The notes: generated by a model not told the origin, from the letters alone. A DNA stretch of 64,000 nt from Thermotogota bacterium ADurb.Bin062 (GCA_002071085.1 MWEM01000009.1:1-64000); one strand, 5' to 3'; shown: positions 53,317 through 63,535, numbered from the stretch's first letter. Made by a program: numbers and translations.

Positions 53317-55101
53317 ATGCGAAAAAACACCCTACGACTATTCGCTTTCGCGCTTCTCCTGTTTTGCGGGCCACCGCTTTTTTCGGGAGAGCTGTTGTTT
53401 ACGGACATCAACACCTTTCTTCAGTGCCCGGTCGTACGTTTATTAAACGATTACACGGTCCCCGTTCAGGCGTACCTATCCGATTTCGGTGACACTTACT
53501 CGCAGACTACCACGAAGCGGGCGCTCGGTTGGTTTGGCCCGGTAAAAACCGTTACCCAGGAAAGCGCGGAGATCCGGCGAAAGTTCGGCGAGGATACGGA
53601 GGTTACGCGCACAACGGAGTTGGTCGTCCGGTTCAACGAATACGGGGAAATAGTAGACGAGAGGATCTACGTACCCTTCGGCTTGGATATGCTCCGGCTC
53701 GACCGTTCGTTCATCAAGAAGCCACTCGATGAACCCTTGGATTTGCCTGATGGCGTGCATTTCCTATTAATACAAAGAGAAACGAACCTCTACGGGCAGG
53801 TTGTGGTGGAGCGCATGATCGATTGGAACGGCGACTTGGTCTATGAGATCAAGAACCGGTATTCGGAGACGAATGCCATACTCGAGAAAGCCTTCTATAC
53901 GTCCGCAGGGTTCGTTTCGGCTCGGACTTTCTCTTATGACGACATCGGCCACCGTTTGATTTCGATCCGAGAGCGCGACGTTTGGGGGAGGACCACCTAC
54001 GAAATCCTTCTCGGGTATGCGCGAGACGACCGTGGCGAATACTACCTTCAATCGGAAGAGCGCGTTAACGACATCGGTCACACGGAATACACACGACTGA
54101 CGGACCCTGACGGTCGGTTGCTAGAAGAGGCAATCTATGATCGGTACGGTCAGCTCTATACGAAAAAGCTGTATCAATACGAAGCCGACAGACTGGTCTT
54201 TAGCGAAGCCCACACTGCCGAGGGGCTATACAACCGTCAAAAATGGACCTACAAAGCCGGACTCTTGGTGGAGCATATTTCTAGCGACGCCTTACGCATA
54301 CTCGAAAGAGATACCTTTCGATACAACGCCACCGGGGAGTTGGTGGAGCAAAACCATTACGGCGTCAGCGGCGTCTTCTTGTGGAAGAGAGTCTACCAAC
54401 CTCACGCCTCCCGCCCTTCGGAAATTACCCAGTACACCTCTCAAGGAGATGTCTTTTCGAAACAGTTGTCGCTCTACGACGTAAAAGGGCGCCTGATCTC
54501 GGTCAAGGTGTATTCTTCCTATATCGATAAAGTGGCGCGCGTCTACTTCCTCGAATCGGAAGAAACCTGGGAGTATATCGAGAACGCTACGAAAAAGTAC
54601 GTCGAGAAGACCATCAGAAGACTAGTGATCTTCGATCGTTCCGGAAAGAAGCTCTCTGATCTAGAGGTGGAGAGGCAATTCGATGAGCGCGGAAACGTTT
54701 TAGAAGAGAAGACCAAGCTATCCGGAAAGGAAGTCGCCTCCTTCAAACGAAAGTTCGACGAACAAAACAGGGTGATAGAGGAAGAGGTAAAAAACACCCT
54801 GGAGAACTACAAACGGCAACTGTCCTTCCACGCGTCGGGCCAGCCCAAAGAGATCATCTATCTCGAAGGGACGAAGAAAAGCAAGGTCTTCGTGTACGAC
54901 GAAGGAAACAACCTCATCACCGAAGAGCGGTACGACGCGAATGGCTCGTTGATTTATAAGGTCGAGTATGAGAGGTTCTTCGACGCTTGGGGAAATTGGA
55001 TCAAGGTGATTCGCTACGATTGGGAGAAGGAACCGTGGGAAGACTCCTTGAAAAAGACCCCGAAGTTCGTCGTTTATAGGAACTTCGAATACTATGAATA
55101 A
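53317..55101 (+). CDS. Secreted YD-repeat-like protein
   Basis: A 594-residue protein with signal peptide (about 1-23, ending LFSGE). From about 110 on it consists of imperfect 20-25-residue units of the YD/RHS type, in which charged strands end in a Tyr-rich turn (YDDIGHRLISIRERDVWGR, YDRYGQLYTKKLYQYEADRL, YDVKGRLISVKVYSSY, FDERGNVLEE). RHS repeats form hollow shells around toxins, but no C-terminal toxin or RHS core motif is seen; the chain ends with repeats. GGAGGG at 53302-53307 precedes the ATG. Fourth gene from the surface-type protein, 22 nt after the VWA gene. A structural envelope role is inferred. Confidence 0.75.
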   Translation: MRKNTLRLFAFALLLFCGPPLFSGELLFTDINTFLQCPVVRLLNDYTVPVQAYLSDFGDTYSQTTTKRALGWFGPVKTVTQESAEIRRKFGEDTEVTRTTELVVRFNEYGEIVDERIYVPFGLDMLRLDRSFIKKPLDEPLDLPDGVHFLLIQRETNLYGQVVVERMIDWNGDLVYEIKNRYSETNAILEKAFYTSAGFVSARTFSYDDIGHRLISIRERDVWGRTTYEILLGYARDDRGEYYLQSEERVNDIGHTEYTRLTDPDGRLLEEAIYDRYGQLYTKKLYQYEADRLVFSEAHTAEGLYNRQKWTYKAGLLVEHISSDALRILERDTFRYNATGELVEQNHYGVSGVFLWKRVYQPHASRPSEITQYTSQGDVFSKQLSLYDVKGRLISVKVYSSYIDKVARVYFLESEETWEYIENATKKYVEKTIRRLVIFDRSGKKLSDLEVERQFDERGNVLEEKTKLSGKEVASFKRKFDEQNRVIEEEVKNTLENYKRQLSFHASGQPKEIIYLEGTKKSKVFVYDEGNNLITEERYDANGSLIYKVEYERFFDAWGNWIKVIRYDWEKEPWEDSLKKTPKFVVYRNFEYYE

Positions 55102-55125
55102 ATATAGGGAAAGGAGAAGCAGGGT

Positions 55126-58100
55126 ATGAAGAAACTTTCGATCTTTTGGTTCGTGATTTGTTTAGCCGCTCTCTGCTTTGCGCTGACACCGCAAGAACTG
55201 TTCGATCGTGTCGATAAGGAGCCGGTCTCACGACTGAGCTCGTCTTTGGAAAAGCTGTCTCCGGAAGACCTCAAGACCCTGCTAGCCTTACGAAATGCGG
55301 AAGGCGACAGTTTTCTGAACGCGATCGTGCGCCTGAAAGCCGAACCGATCGCGCTCTATCTTCTGAAAAACGGTGCGGACGCCTTCGAAGTGGCTGCCGG
55401 TGAGACCGCTTTTTCACTGGCATGCGTGCTGGATCTATGGGATTTCGCGATTTCTGCCATCGAAGGAACAAAATCCTACGGTGAAAACCAACCTATCCTT
55501 TGGGAAGGTGTTTTCGAAGCGGTCAAGAATGACAATCACCGCCTCGCGCGGGTCATCCTGGAAAAAACGATCGAATACAGGGCGAATGCATCCATCGTAT
55601 CTCAAGAAGCGCTCATCGACGCAATCAAAGCTCAGGATGTATTTTTAGCGTTGGATTTGTTGCGCTCCGGCGCCAATCTTAATGCGGTCGACAGAACAGG
55701 TTCGACGCCTCTCATTATTGCGATTGCGAACGGCGATAACCGTAATGCGGCTCCGTTAATTTTCTTAGGCGCCGATGTGGATATCCAAAATCACCGCGGC
55801 GATACGGCGGGAATGTTGGCGGTAAAAACGGACAACCTCGAAGCGCTCGTATGGCTTTTCGAGAAAAACGCCGACTTATCGTTAAAAAATAGCGACAACA
55901 AAGATATGATGGACTTCGCGATCGCGAATGGCAACGAAGAAATCATCTCTGCCCTGTTAACAGAAGCGATTGACCAAAAGCGGTATTACATCCTGTCTGA
56001 CTGGGTAGCCCGTTTGGAAGAACAGCGCGATCAAAAAGCGGACAGCATCGCACTGAAAATGGCGGCCGATCGAAAGAAACTGCTCAATGAACTGGCCGCC
56101 GCATTGATCGAATATGACAACGCTTTGATCAAAGACCCGCAAAACGCTTTGGCAGTCTTAGGGCGCGCGGACGTATTCTTCCTGATGAAACTCTATGAAG
56201 CGGCTTTCGAAGAGTATCAGAGGGCGAATGGACTTTACAGCTTCTACAGCGAAGCCTGGTTGGGCTTAGCCAAAACGAGAATGCATCTCGCGGATATGAA
56301 CCCGGAAACCGAACAAAGAAAACCTGCTTATGAGCAAGCGCGAGAAGAAGCGAAGCGGGCTCTCGAAATCAACGTAGCGTACACCGAAGCTTATTACTAT
56401 CATGGGTTGATACTGGTTCGCTTGTCCGCGTTCCAAGAGGGCGATAGTCGGAAAAAAACCCTGGAGTACGCCGTCGAACAGTTCGACAAAGCGTTGGCCC
56501 TCAATGCTTCGTACACGCCGGCTTTTGAGGCCAAAGGCGATGCTCTGAGGCTTTTGGGTGAGTTCGAGAAGGCCCTGGTCGCTTACGCCGCCTATTTAAA
56601 GATCGACCCGGAACGGTTGGAGATAATCGAAAAACGCGGCGATACTTACGTGGAAATGGCTGAAACCGCAAAAGCGAAGTCGAAACCCAACGACGAGATC
56701 GCTAACTATAAAAGCGCGATTACTGAATTTGAAAAAGTCGTCCGCGTCGATGCCGATAACGAACGGGTCTGGAAGAAAGTGGGGAACTCGTACGGAAAGC
56801 TCCAGGATATCGCAATCGATGCAGCGCGAAAGGCGCAGCTCAACGGCGAGTATAAAACGCAGGATGAAATGGAGGCCAGCGCCAAAGGCTATGCAGAGAA
56901 AGCAAGTCGAGCGTATGAGAAATATCTAGAGGTCCTAGAAAAAAAGAAGCTCGAGGACGACCTCGAAATAAGGGAAAAGCTGGGCTTTTCCCTTTTTTAT
57001 CGTGGGAGCTATTCGGAGGCATTGAGGGTCTTTGCTGAGATTCTAAAAGAATACGCAGACAGGTATGCCTCCCTGTTCGGGAAAGCCAGATGTCATTTCG
57101 AGTTACAGGAGTACGAAATGGCGCTGCAAGTGTTTTCACAGCTTGCGGGATATCCGGAATACGATACCTATACCGCGTTCCTCCACGCGGAAACGCTTTT
57201 CGCGCTAGAACGTTACGCTGAAGCGAAAGCCGTTTACGAAAAGGCTGTTGCTCTCAGAGATCAGAAAGAGAAGGGCCTGAAAATTGGGGAAATTTGGTAT
57301 CAATTAGCCTTTATCGCCTCTCTCGAAGGGCGGTATAAGGATTCGATAGACCTGGTGAATAAAGCGATACAAGATAACCCGACCTTCGCGAAAGCCTACT
57401 TCTTCAAAGGGGAGGAACTATTCAAACATGAGGAATACGCCGAAGCCCTTTTGGCCTTGATCAAGGCGGTGTCCTTGGACGGCTCTTACGCAGAAAAAGT
57501 CCAATGGGAGAGCAAAGCGGCGCATGTTGACGGGGTATTCTTAGCCTTGAAGAACGGAAAAGACTATTCCAGGGCTTATCCGTTTTTAAAGACAGCGATC
57601 GGCTATGATGACGAGGCGCGGAAATACGATCTGAGAAGCCTGATAGCGCTCACGCGGTATAGCCGGCATAGTCTGGACGAAACCGCCTACTTATGGGAGG
57701 TTGGAGACTCCGCGAACGGGCTGAAACGGGTGCAAACGCTCAGCGACGTACTGAAAACCGCCGTCTCGGAGAGAACGTTCAAGAGCCGAAGCGAAGTCAT
57801 CGTGCCGTATGTTCAATCCGTTTATATGGAAACGCAGATATCGAAAAAAATGACCGCTTCTGATACCAGCCGCTCTCCGCTCTTAAAAACAGACGCCCGG
57901 ATTGCCGACTGTTTAAGGCTCTGCACAGACCTGTTGAAGGATCAAAACAGAAACGCCGCCGGTTGGATGGCGCTCGGTTTGGTCTACGAACTGAGAGAAC
58001 AGGTTCCGCTCGCCGCCGTGTGTCTAAACAACGCGTACGGAATCGAACCGACGAACGCTTTGTTTCTTTTGCTGCTCTCGGATTATCTGGTAAAAAGCGC

Positions 58101-58944
58101 TCATCTCGAGGAAAGCCGCGTGTTGCTCTCCTCGCTACCGGAAGATTTTTCGTGGGACGTCGGGCTGTGGTTCGAGCCGTTCGCTAGAGCCGAACGCTGG
58201 CGGCTCCTCGCCGAGATTGCGGTACGCCAAAAAAATATCCCAGAGGCGATCGATTGTTATCGCTATGCTATCGAAAGCGCCGAGCGGTTCTACATAGAAT
58301 ACCGGATGGAAGGCGCGCTTCGCGAGAGCGATACCTTCTACACCCTCCAAAAAACGATCGCCGATAAAGCTGAACAGCTCAGGGTAAAAAAAGAATACTC
58401 CTTGGCTGCGACTTTACTCGAGACGGGGTTAAGCATACAGCGATTCGTGAACCCCGCGGTACGCGGGAAGCTGGAACTACTCGCAGGAAAGACGGCGTTC
58501 ACGCTCCGGGATTTGTCAGGCGCGGAAAAGCTTTTGAAAAGCGCCCAGGCGGATCTCCCGAAAAACTCCGCCCCATACGCAGTATTGGGATACGTTTACC
58601 TGGAGAGAAATGAACCGCGTAAAGCCTTACGGGAACTGGAGAAAGCGTTGACTTTGGCGCAAAACGAAGGCTCCGATACCTCTCCTATCCTGACGGGACT
58701 GGCGCTCGCATACTTCGCTCTCTACCTGGAAGAAAAAACCGAGTCACAGTTATCCAGCGCGTTCTTCTACACCAACAGAGCCTATGCGGCCGCGCCGCAG
58801 AACGTGAGAAACCTCGTTTTCAAAGGGGATATTTTGCTATCCGAGAACTTCAAAGATCTCGCCGCTTCTGTCTATTGTCTGGCGCTTCAATATCTTCCGG
58901 AACACTCGACTATTTTTGAGAAACTCACTCAAATTAAGAAGTAA
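55126..58944 (+). CDS. Giant secreted ankyrin-TPR repeat protein
   Basis: A 1272-residue protein with signal peptide (about 1-19, ending CFALT). Residues about 45-290 are ankyrin-type repeats (NAVDRTGSTPLIIAIANGDN, VDIQNHRGDTAGMLAVKTDN). From about 320 to the end are TPR-type helical pairs (EAYYYHGLILVRLSAFQEGD, AFEAKGDALRLLGEFEKALV, APYAVLGYVYLERNEPRKAL). Both repeat types are protein-binding scaffolds. AAGGAG at 55111-55116 sets the ATG. Two scaffold repeat families on one secreted chain of this size suggest an assembly platform for the neighbouring envelope proteins. Confidence 0.85.
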   Translation: MKKLSIFWFVICLAALCFALTPQELFDRVDKEPVSRLSSSLEKLSPEDLKTLLALRNAEGDSFLNAIVRLKAEPIALYLLKNGADAFEVAAGETAFSLACVLDLWDFAISAIEGTKSYGENQPILWEGVFEAVKNDNHRLARVILEKTIEYRANASIVSQEALIDAIKAQDVFLALDLLRSGANLNAVDRTGSTPLIIAIANGDNRNAAPLIFLGADVDIQNHRGDTAGMLAVKTDNLEALVWLFEKNADLSLKNSDNKDMMDFAIANGNEEIISALLTEAIDQKRYYILSDWVARLEEQRDQKADSIALKMAADRKKLLNELAAALIEYDNALIKDPQNALAVLGRADVFFLMKLYEAAFEEYQRANGLYSFYSEAWLGLAKTRMHLADMNPETEQRKPAYEQAREEAKRALEINVAYTEAYYYHGLILVRLSAFQEGDSRKKTLEYAVEQFDKALALNASYTPAFEAKGDALRLLGEFEKALVAYAAYLKIDPERLEIIEKRGDTYVEMAETAKAKSKPNDEIANYKSAITEFEKVVRVDADNERVWKKVGNSYGKLQDIAIDAARKAQLNGEYKTQDEMEASAKGYAEKASRAYEKYLEVLEKKKLEDDLEIREKLGFSLFYRGSYSEALRVFAEILKEYADRYASLFGKARCHFELQEYEMALQVFSQLAGYPEYDTYTAFLHAETLFALERYAEAKAVYEKAVALRDQKEKGLKIGEIWYQLAFIASLEGRYKDSIDLVNKAIQDNPTFAKAYFFKGEELFKHEEYAEALLALIKAVSLDGSYAEKVQWESKAAHVDGVFLALKNGKDYSRAYPFLKTAIGYDDEARKYDLRSLIALTRYSRHSLDETAYLWEVGDSANGLKRVQTLSDVLKTAVSERTFKSRSEVIVPYVQSVYMETQISKKMTASDTSRSPLLKTDARIADCLRLCTDLLKDQNRNAAGWMALGLVYELREQVPLAAVCLNNAYGIEPTNALFLLLLSDYLVKSAHLEESRVLLSSLPEDFSWDVGLWFEPFARAERWRLLAEIAVRQKNIPEAIDCYRYAIESAERFYIEYRMEGALRESDTFYTLQKTIADKAEQLRVKKEYSLAATLLETGLSIQRFVNPAVRGKLELLAGKTAFTLRDLSGAEKLLKSAQADLPKNSAPYAVLGYVYLERNEPRKALRELEKALTLAQNEGSDTSPILTGLALAYFALYLEEKTESQLSSAFFYTNRAYAAAPQNVRNLVFKGDILLSENFKDLAASVYCLALQYLPEHSTIFEKLTQIKK

Positions 58945-58987
58945 TAACGCGATTCATCAGGATGAAACTAAAGGAGGGAAAGAGTTT

Positions 58988-59467
58988 ATGGGAAACCGGG
59001 ACCAATTTTATCAAACCGGCGAGAGCCGCTCACCGTTGGAAGAGGAAAAAAGGGCGAGAATAATCCGAGGACTGCGAGCTTTTTGGCTATTGAACACCGT
59101 CGCGATTATTGCATTGATAGTGGCGCTTTTCGTTTACGTGATACCTTGGAAAGACTCAGAAATCAAATTACTCGACCCGAAGATCATCATTCCTATCGCG
59201 CTCGGACTAATCCTCCCGCTTGTACTAGGCTTTGTCCCGGTAGCTTTCACACATAGCGCATCATCCGAGAATAAGAAACCCGGGATTGAAAGCCTATGGA
59301 AGGAGTTCACGCTCGTCTTCATCTGCTGTTTACTTACGCTATTGTTCTACTGTGTTACTGGCAAAACTACTATATGGCTTGATATCGGGTTTTTATCCTT
59401 AAGTGTCAGTTTATATGTACTCTCTGGGATCCATTTTCTAATGCGCTTAAAAACAAAGGAAAGTTAA
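58988..59467 (+). CDS. Small integral membrane protein
   Basis: Unrecognised, 159 residues. A charged N-terminal tail (about 1-30) precedes four hydrophobic helices: about 33-52, 66-86, 104-120 and 128-148. The loop after helix 2 is Ser/Asn/Lys-rich. ATG at 58988 with AGGAGG at 58972-58977; an upstream in-frame ATG lies inside the previous gene and has no ribosome site. It may anchor or export components of the operon. Confidence 0.78.
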   Translation: MGNRDQFYQTGESRSPLEEEKRARIIRGLRAFWLLNTVAIIALIVALFVYVIPWKDSEIKLLDPKIIIPIALGLILPLVLGFVPVAFTHSASSENKKPGIESLWKEFTLVFICCLLTLLFYCVTGKTTIWLDIGFLSLSVSLYVLSGIHFLMRLKTKES

Positions 59468-59495
59468 AAATCCCGGATAATTTCGGAGGTGTCAG

Positions 59496-61805
59496 GTGAA
59501 AAAACCTATCGTAGTATTCGTGTTGTTATCGGTCTCGTTGATAATGATGGCGCTTAACCTACCTGCGGAAGAAACGCTTTCGGAGATTTCAATTGAAGAG
59601 GGGTATGTTTTTCAGTTGAGGGTCTCTTCATCTGATATCGCAAAGGAGTATTTCCTGAACGTTCTGAAAAACAGTGAAAAGAAAGTCAGAATTGCTTTAC
59701 CCTATGAAGCGACGGGTATAACAACCGTGGTGTTGAAACCGGACGGGTACAAGTTTTCCGGGAAGGTTCGGTTTTGCGACGGTGGAGAGGAGTTTCCGTT
59801 TGAGTACCGAACCAATAGTTACGGGATGTATGTCTCTTCGAGCTACCCAGGTCTTCAGATTCTACCGGTATATCCGCTTAATATTACGAAAACCGTTATT
59901 GGCAGTCCGACACGTTTCGAGTGGAAGCTCTTGTCGAATCAAATCGTTCACGGGTACGATTTCTGGCTAGGAACCAATAGGGATGCGCTACATCTTATCG
60001 CGAGCCAAATCGCGAATCCCTATTATGAAATGAACTTGGAAAACTTGCGGTTTTCGGGCGCTCTTTATTGGAAGGTTGAAGGGTACACCCGTTCTGAAGA
60101 GAGATTCACGAGCCCGGTCTTTTCTTTCACCTATCAGCCTTCGGCAATGATGCAGGCGATATGGGACGCGGAAAGCGAAAAATATGATAAGTTTCTCGAA
60201 AAAGCGGAAGAAATTTTAGATAGGATGAAGGAAATCAGCGACTCATCTGATAAAATTTCAAAATTGGAAACAGAAATCGCGACATTGACGAGCGCGTCTC
60301 TTTCTGTCGCCGGGAAAATAGATACCGTAATAGGAGTAGTATCAGATCTTTCGACCGAATTATCAGCCCTATCAACCCTGGTGGAGGAAAAAGAAAGCAA
60401 AACGGAAGACGCTTCGGGAACAATCCTCAGCGAACTAAAAGCGGGTTTTTCGACGATGACGACCATAGCGTCTGATACGCTAAGTATCGCGAAAGAATTA
60501 CGGGCAGTTGTCGTACCATCCTTAGAAACACTCGATACTATCAGCAGCGACGTGACCTCCTGTGTCGCGGAAATACAAAAAGCGTCGTTGTTCTGGACGC
60601 CGCAACAAAAAACGGAAATATTAGCGATTTTGGCAGATTATGCAACGCCTCCAACCATAGAACAAAATACCGTTGTTGACCTATTCTATGAGCTTCTCGA
60701 TTCCTTAACCCTGTTAAAAAAGGTTGCTCTACTCAAACGGCTTTCGGAAACTCACGGAGAGTCCTGGCTCTTTACGGGTGTCGAGGGATTCACAAGGTTT
60801 GTGCAGGTTCTTTTCAGTGGGGAACTATGGAATGCCGAGAGTATCCCGTTTGTATTCGAACCCTATTCGAAAGCGTTGGACGATCTTCTGGATTTCTACA
60901 TTTCTAAGATGAAAAAAACCCCGACTGGGCAACTCCTTATCGATCCACTTTATCTGCTGCCCCAGGCGAAAAAGCTCCTCGGTTTCGAAGGCGCGAAGCA
61001 TTTCTTTAGCCATTATTCAATCGAATACTACACTTATCATCAAACACTCAGGAATAATGAGACCATAAAAGGAATTATTTCGAAATTTTGGAATGGAAAT
61101 GGAAGTGAATATAAGATACTTCTACTTTTGAATTACTTGATCCATGAATATACTATGAAAAAGAACGATCCCTCTTTGTCTCAAAAAATCAACGGGGATG
61201 AATTCCTGAGTTTATACCGATCGATGAACCCGGATATTGAAAAATTTTTTAATAATGAAAGAAATAAGAATTACGGAACCTCATACTGTTATACTTTGGG
61301 TTGGTGGGAACTGGTATGGGCGGATATTTGGACGCCTGATCCGCAAGATCAAGATACGGAAAACGGAGTCTTAGAACTCGAAAAATCTTATAACGCTTTT
61401 ATAACTCTATTCCCAGAAGCTACAGTTCCAGCTATCGCCAGTAAGACAGTCAAACTCATCGGAACCCCGGCAGGAAAAGAAGCGACCGAGACATACGTGC
61501 TTCACGAAGACCTAACCGTTGAAGCCGCCTACGGGTTCCTGAAAACGATCGAGTATATATATACAAAAGGTAAGGAGAAAGAAGAGATAAATAATACAAC
61601 CTTGAAATTCGATAAAATCGCTGACTACCGTAAAGCCTTGATCCAGTACTTGTATCAGAAGGGTGGATTCAAAACAGCCGATAGTTTTATTAAATATTTA
61701 GAGAAATACGCATTCGAAACACCGGTTAAAGTGACTAAGTCTTACATCGAGTCAATTATGCCCGCGCCCGTTTCGAACAGCGAACCCAAAGAAGCACCGC
61801 AGTAG
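59496..61805 (+). CDS. Secreted coiled-coil protein of the envelope operon
   Basis: Unrecognised 769-residue protein, GTG start at 59496 after GGAGGTG. Signal peptide about 1-20. Residues 25-210 are beta-rich, with an Ig-like stretch (RFEWKLLSNQIVHGYDFWLG). Residues about 220-370 form a coiled coil rich in Ser/Thr/Leu (KISKLETEIATLTSASLSV) that recalls tail or sheath trimers. The C-terminal 380 residues are helical with several Trp and Tyr. Base composition is noticeably more AT-rich than in the neighbours, especially after 61000. It ends the operon; no terminator is obvious before 61999. Confidence 0.75.
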   Translation: MKKPIVVFVLLSVSLIMMALNLPAEETLSEISIEEGYVFQLRVSSSDIAKEYFLNVLKNSEKKVRIALPYEATGITTVVLKPDGYKFSGKVRFCDGGEEFPFEYRTNSYGMYVSSSYPGLQILPVYPLNITKTVIGSPTRFEWKLLSNQIVHGYDFWLGTNRDALHLIASQIANPYYEMNLENLRFSGALYWKVEGYTRSEERFTSPVFSFTYQPSAMMQAIWDAESEKYDKFLEKAEEILDRMKEISDSSDKISKLETEIATLTSASLSVAGKIDTVIGVVSDLSTELSALSTLVEEKESKTEDASGTILSELKAGFSTMTTIASDTLSIAKELRAVVVPSLETLDTISSDVTSCVAEIQKASLFWTPQQKTEILAILADYATPPTIEQNTVVDLFYELLDSLTLLKKVALLKRLSETHGESWLFTGVEGFTRFVQVLFSGELWNAESIPFVFEPYSKALDDLLDFYISKMKKTPTGQLLIDPLYLLPQAKKLLGFEGAKHFFSHYSIEYYTYHQTLRNNETIKGIISKFWNGNGSEYKILLLLNYLIHEYTMKKNDPSLSQKINGDEFLSLYRSMNPDIEKFFNNERNKNYGTSYCYTLGWWELVWADIWTPDPQDQDTENGVLELEKSYNAFITLFPEATVPAIASKTVKLIGTPAGKEATETYVLHEDLTVEAAYGFLKTIEYIYTKGKEKEEINNTTLKFDKIADYRKALIQYLYQKGGFKTADSFIKYLEKYAFETPVKVTKSYIESIMPAPVSNSEPKEAPQ

Positions 61806-61998
61806 AACACGCGTCGTCTCGTAGAGATTCGAAACCGCTTTTCTCGTTTCTGAGCTGAATGAATACCGAAGCGCGGTGTATTTGATAACATCTGTACCGA
61901 TCGTGCCCGAGCCGAACCGTCCCCACTGGTACGGGCGCGGTCTTTCTTTATCCGAGGATTTGGTCCCGCGAATCAATAACTCAAACGCGAAAGAGTGG

Positions 61999-62796
61999 AT
62001 GGCGTTGCTTATACTACAAAAAACATTGAGCGCATTTGTGGAATTACCGGGGCTTTTGATACTGATTCTCCTCGCTTTCACGCTGTTCGCGAAAATGAGC
62101 CGCGGTTGGCGAAGGGTTCTATCCGTATTGATCGTTGTGTTCTACCTCTGTTCCGCGGGCTTCTTTAGCCAATGGCTCGTCGCCCCTCTAGAAAACCATT
62201 TTGCCACTTCCTATGCGCAAGAGGTTGGCGTCGACGCTTCCCAATCGGCGATCGTCATCCTCAGCAGCAGCCATCGCGTGGGCGTACCGTCCGGGTACGG
62301 CGGCGAGGTTACGAATGAGCCAGACAGAACGACGGCCCTCCGGCTCAACAGAGGGTTCTCTCTCTATCGTGAACGGCCGATGCCGATCATCGTGAGCGGG
62401 GGCCCACTCTGGAGCTCTCATCAAGTGCACGTTGCAGAGACGATGGCCGAAACGCTAGCGATGTGGGGAGTTCCGGAGAAAGACATCGTCATCGAAGACC
62501 GCGCGATGACCACCGATCAAAACGCCGCCTACTCACTCGCCCTCCTTGATGAGGCAGTAGCGACGGTGTATATCGTCACGAGCGCGATTCACCTGCCTCG
62601 AGCGATGCTCGCCTTCGAAAGGGAAGCAAAAAAGCGCTCTTCGCCGCTCTGGTTGGTACCGATACCGACTGACTTCTATATTGAAGAACGAGAGACCATA
62701 TGGCTGGACTTCCTCCCTTCAAGCGGCGCCTTCACCGCCACCGCCGCCGCCCTACACGAATGGTTCGGCCTCCTCTTCTACAAATGGTTTAAGTGA
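61999..62796 (+). CDS. YdcF/ElyC-family (DUF218) membrane protein
   Basis: 265 residues from the ATG at 61999 (MALLILQKTLSA), chosen because the longer frame lacks a ribosome site and adds no family sequence. Two membrane helices (about 12-28 and 36-57) precede a DUF218 domain: AIVILSSSHRV, IIVSGGPLWSS, the conserved VIEDRAMTTDQNAAYS and VYIVTSAIHLPRAMLAF. ElyC in E. coli affects peptidoglycan and undecaprenyl-lipid metabolism. A glycosyltransferase of the WecG/TagA family lies 0.8 kb further on, which fits surface polysaccharide work. The gap 61806-61998 shows nothing recognisable. Confidence 0.88.
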   Translation: MALLILQKTLSAFVELPGLLILILLAFTLFAKMSRGWRRVLSVLIVVFYLCSAGFFSQWLVAPLENHFATSYAQEVGVDASQSAIVILSSSHRVGVPSGYGGEVTNEPDRTTALRLNRGFSLYRERPMPIIVSGGPLWSSHQVHVAETMAETLAMWGVPEKDIVIEDRAMTTDQNAAYSLALLDEAVATVYIVTSAIHLPRAMLAFEREAKKRSSPLWLVPIPTDFYIEERETIWLDFLPSSGAFTATAAALHEWFGLLFYKWFK

Positions 62797-62814
62797 GCTC
62801 GGCAAGGTTTAAGT

Positions 62815-63485
62815 TTTTGGGAAGTCATCGCGGCGTAAGCGCCCCTTCTTTTCGCGACCGCGCGATACGCTTTTGTGTGAGGGCATCGCGGCGTAAGCGT
62901 TCCTTCTTTTTGCGACGGCGCGATACCCCGGGTTTCGTTCGTTTCAAAGATCAAAAAACAGGGTTCGCACAGAGGGCACAGAGAACACAGAGAAAAGACT
63001 GAAGAAAGCACGTAGGGCCGACTTCCAGTCGGCCTGTCTCTCTGGGAAGGCCCTGGGAACGGCAACTTTTAAATTGGCATGTTTTAGGAAGTCATCGGGG
63101 CGTAAGCGCCCCTTCTTTTCGCGACGGCGCGATACGCTTTTTTACAGGGGGATCACGGGGTCCCTTCGGTTACCCCGCGATTACCCTATGGCGCGATACG
63201 TTTTTGTACCTGTCTTGAAAAACAGGGTTCGCACAGAGGGCACAGAGATCACAGAGGAAAGATCGGCGATGGACAACGTTCTCCCAAAAAAAGAAAATAC
63301 ATGCCGAACTAAAGTTCGGCGTTCCCAGGGCTTTTCTCTGTGTTCTCTCTGTGTACTCCGTGTTCTCTGTGCGAACCCCTGTTTTGTTCTTAAGGCCGGC
63401 CAATTTAAAAGCTGGCGCTCCTCGGAAAGCTCCCAGAAAAATAAAAACATGCCGAACTGAAGTTCGGCGTTCCCACGTTCCCAGC
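62815..63485. repeat. Intergenic repeat block 14 (R1-R1-R4-R3-R1-R2-R4-R3)
   Basis: R1 at about 62826-62866, 62884-62924 and a variant (ATCGGGGCG start) near 63093-63132. R4 tracts near 62963-62997 and 63224-63262, with an inverted tract near 63338-63375. An R2 hairpin at 63152-63181 has one arm change (ATCACGGGGT). R3 palindromes include GCCGACTT/AGTCGGC (about 63017-63034) and two GCCGAACT/AGTTCGGC copies (about 63303-63320 and 63451-63468). The order closely mirrors block 1 at the other end of the window. Confidence 0.85.
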
Positions 63486-63526
63486 CTCTTCCGGAAAACA
63501 CAGCCCGTGTGTATCCGCGAAAAACG

Positions 63527-63535
63527 TGGTATAAT
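63527..63535 (+). promoter_or_regulatory. Extended -10 promoter of the glycosyltransferase gene
   Basis: TGGTATAAT, about 85 nt before the ATG. No clear -35. Confidence 0.6.

Noticed and set aside
53317-55101. Idea that the YD-repeat-like protein is an RHS toxin with an immunity gene
   Set aside because: No RHS core motif (PxxxxDPxG-like) or variable C-terminal toxin is seen, and the next gene is a 1272-residue secreted scaffold rather than a small immunity protein.
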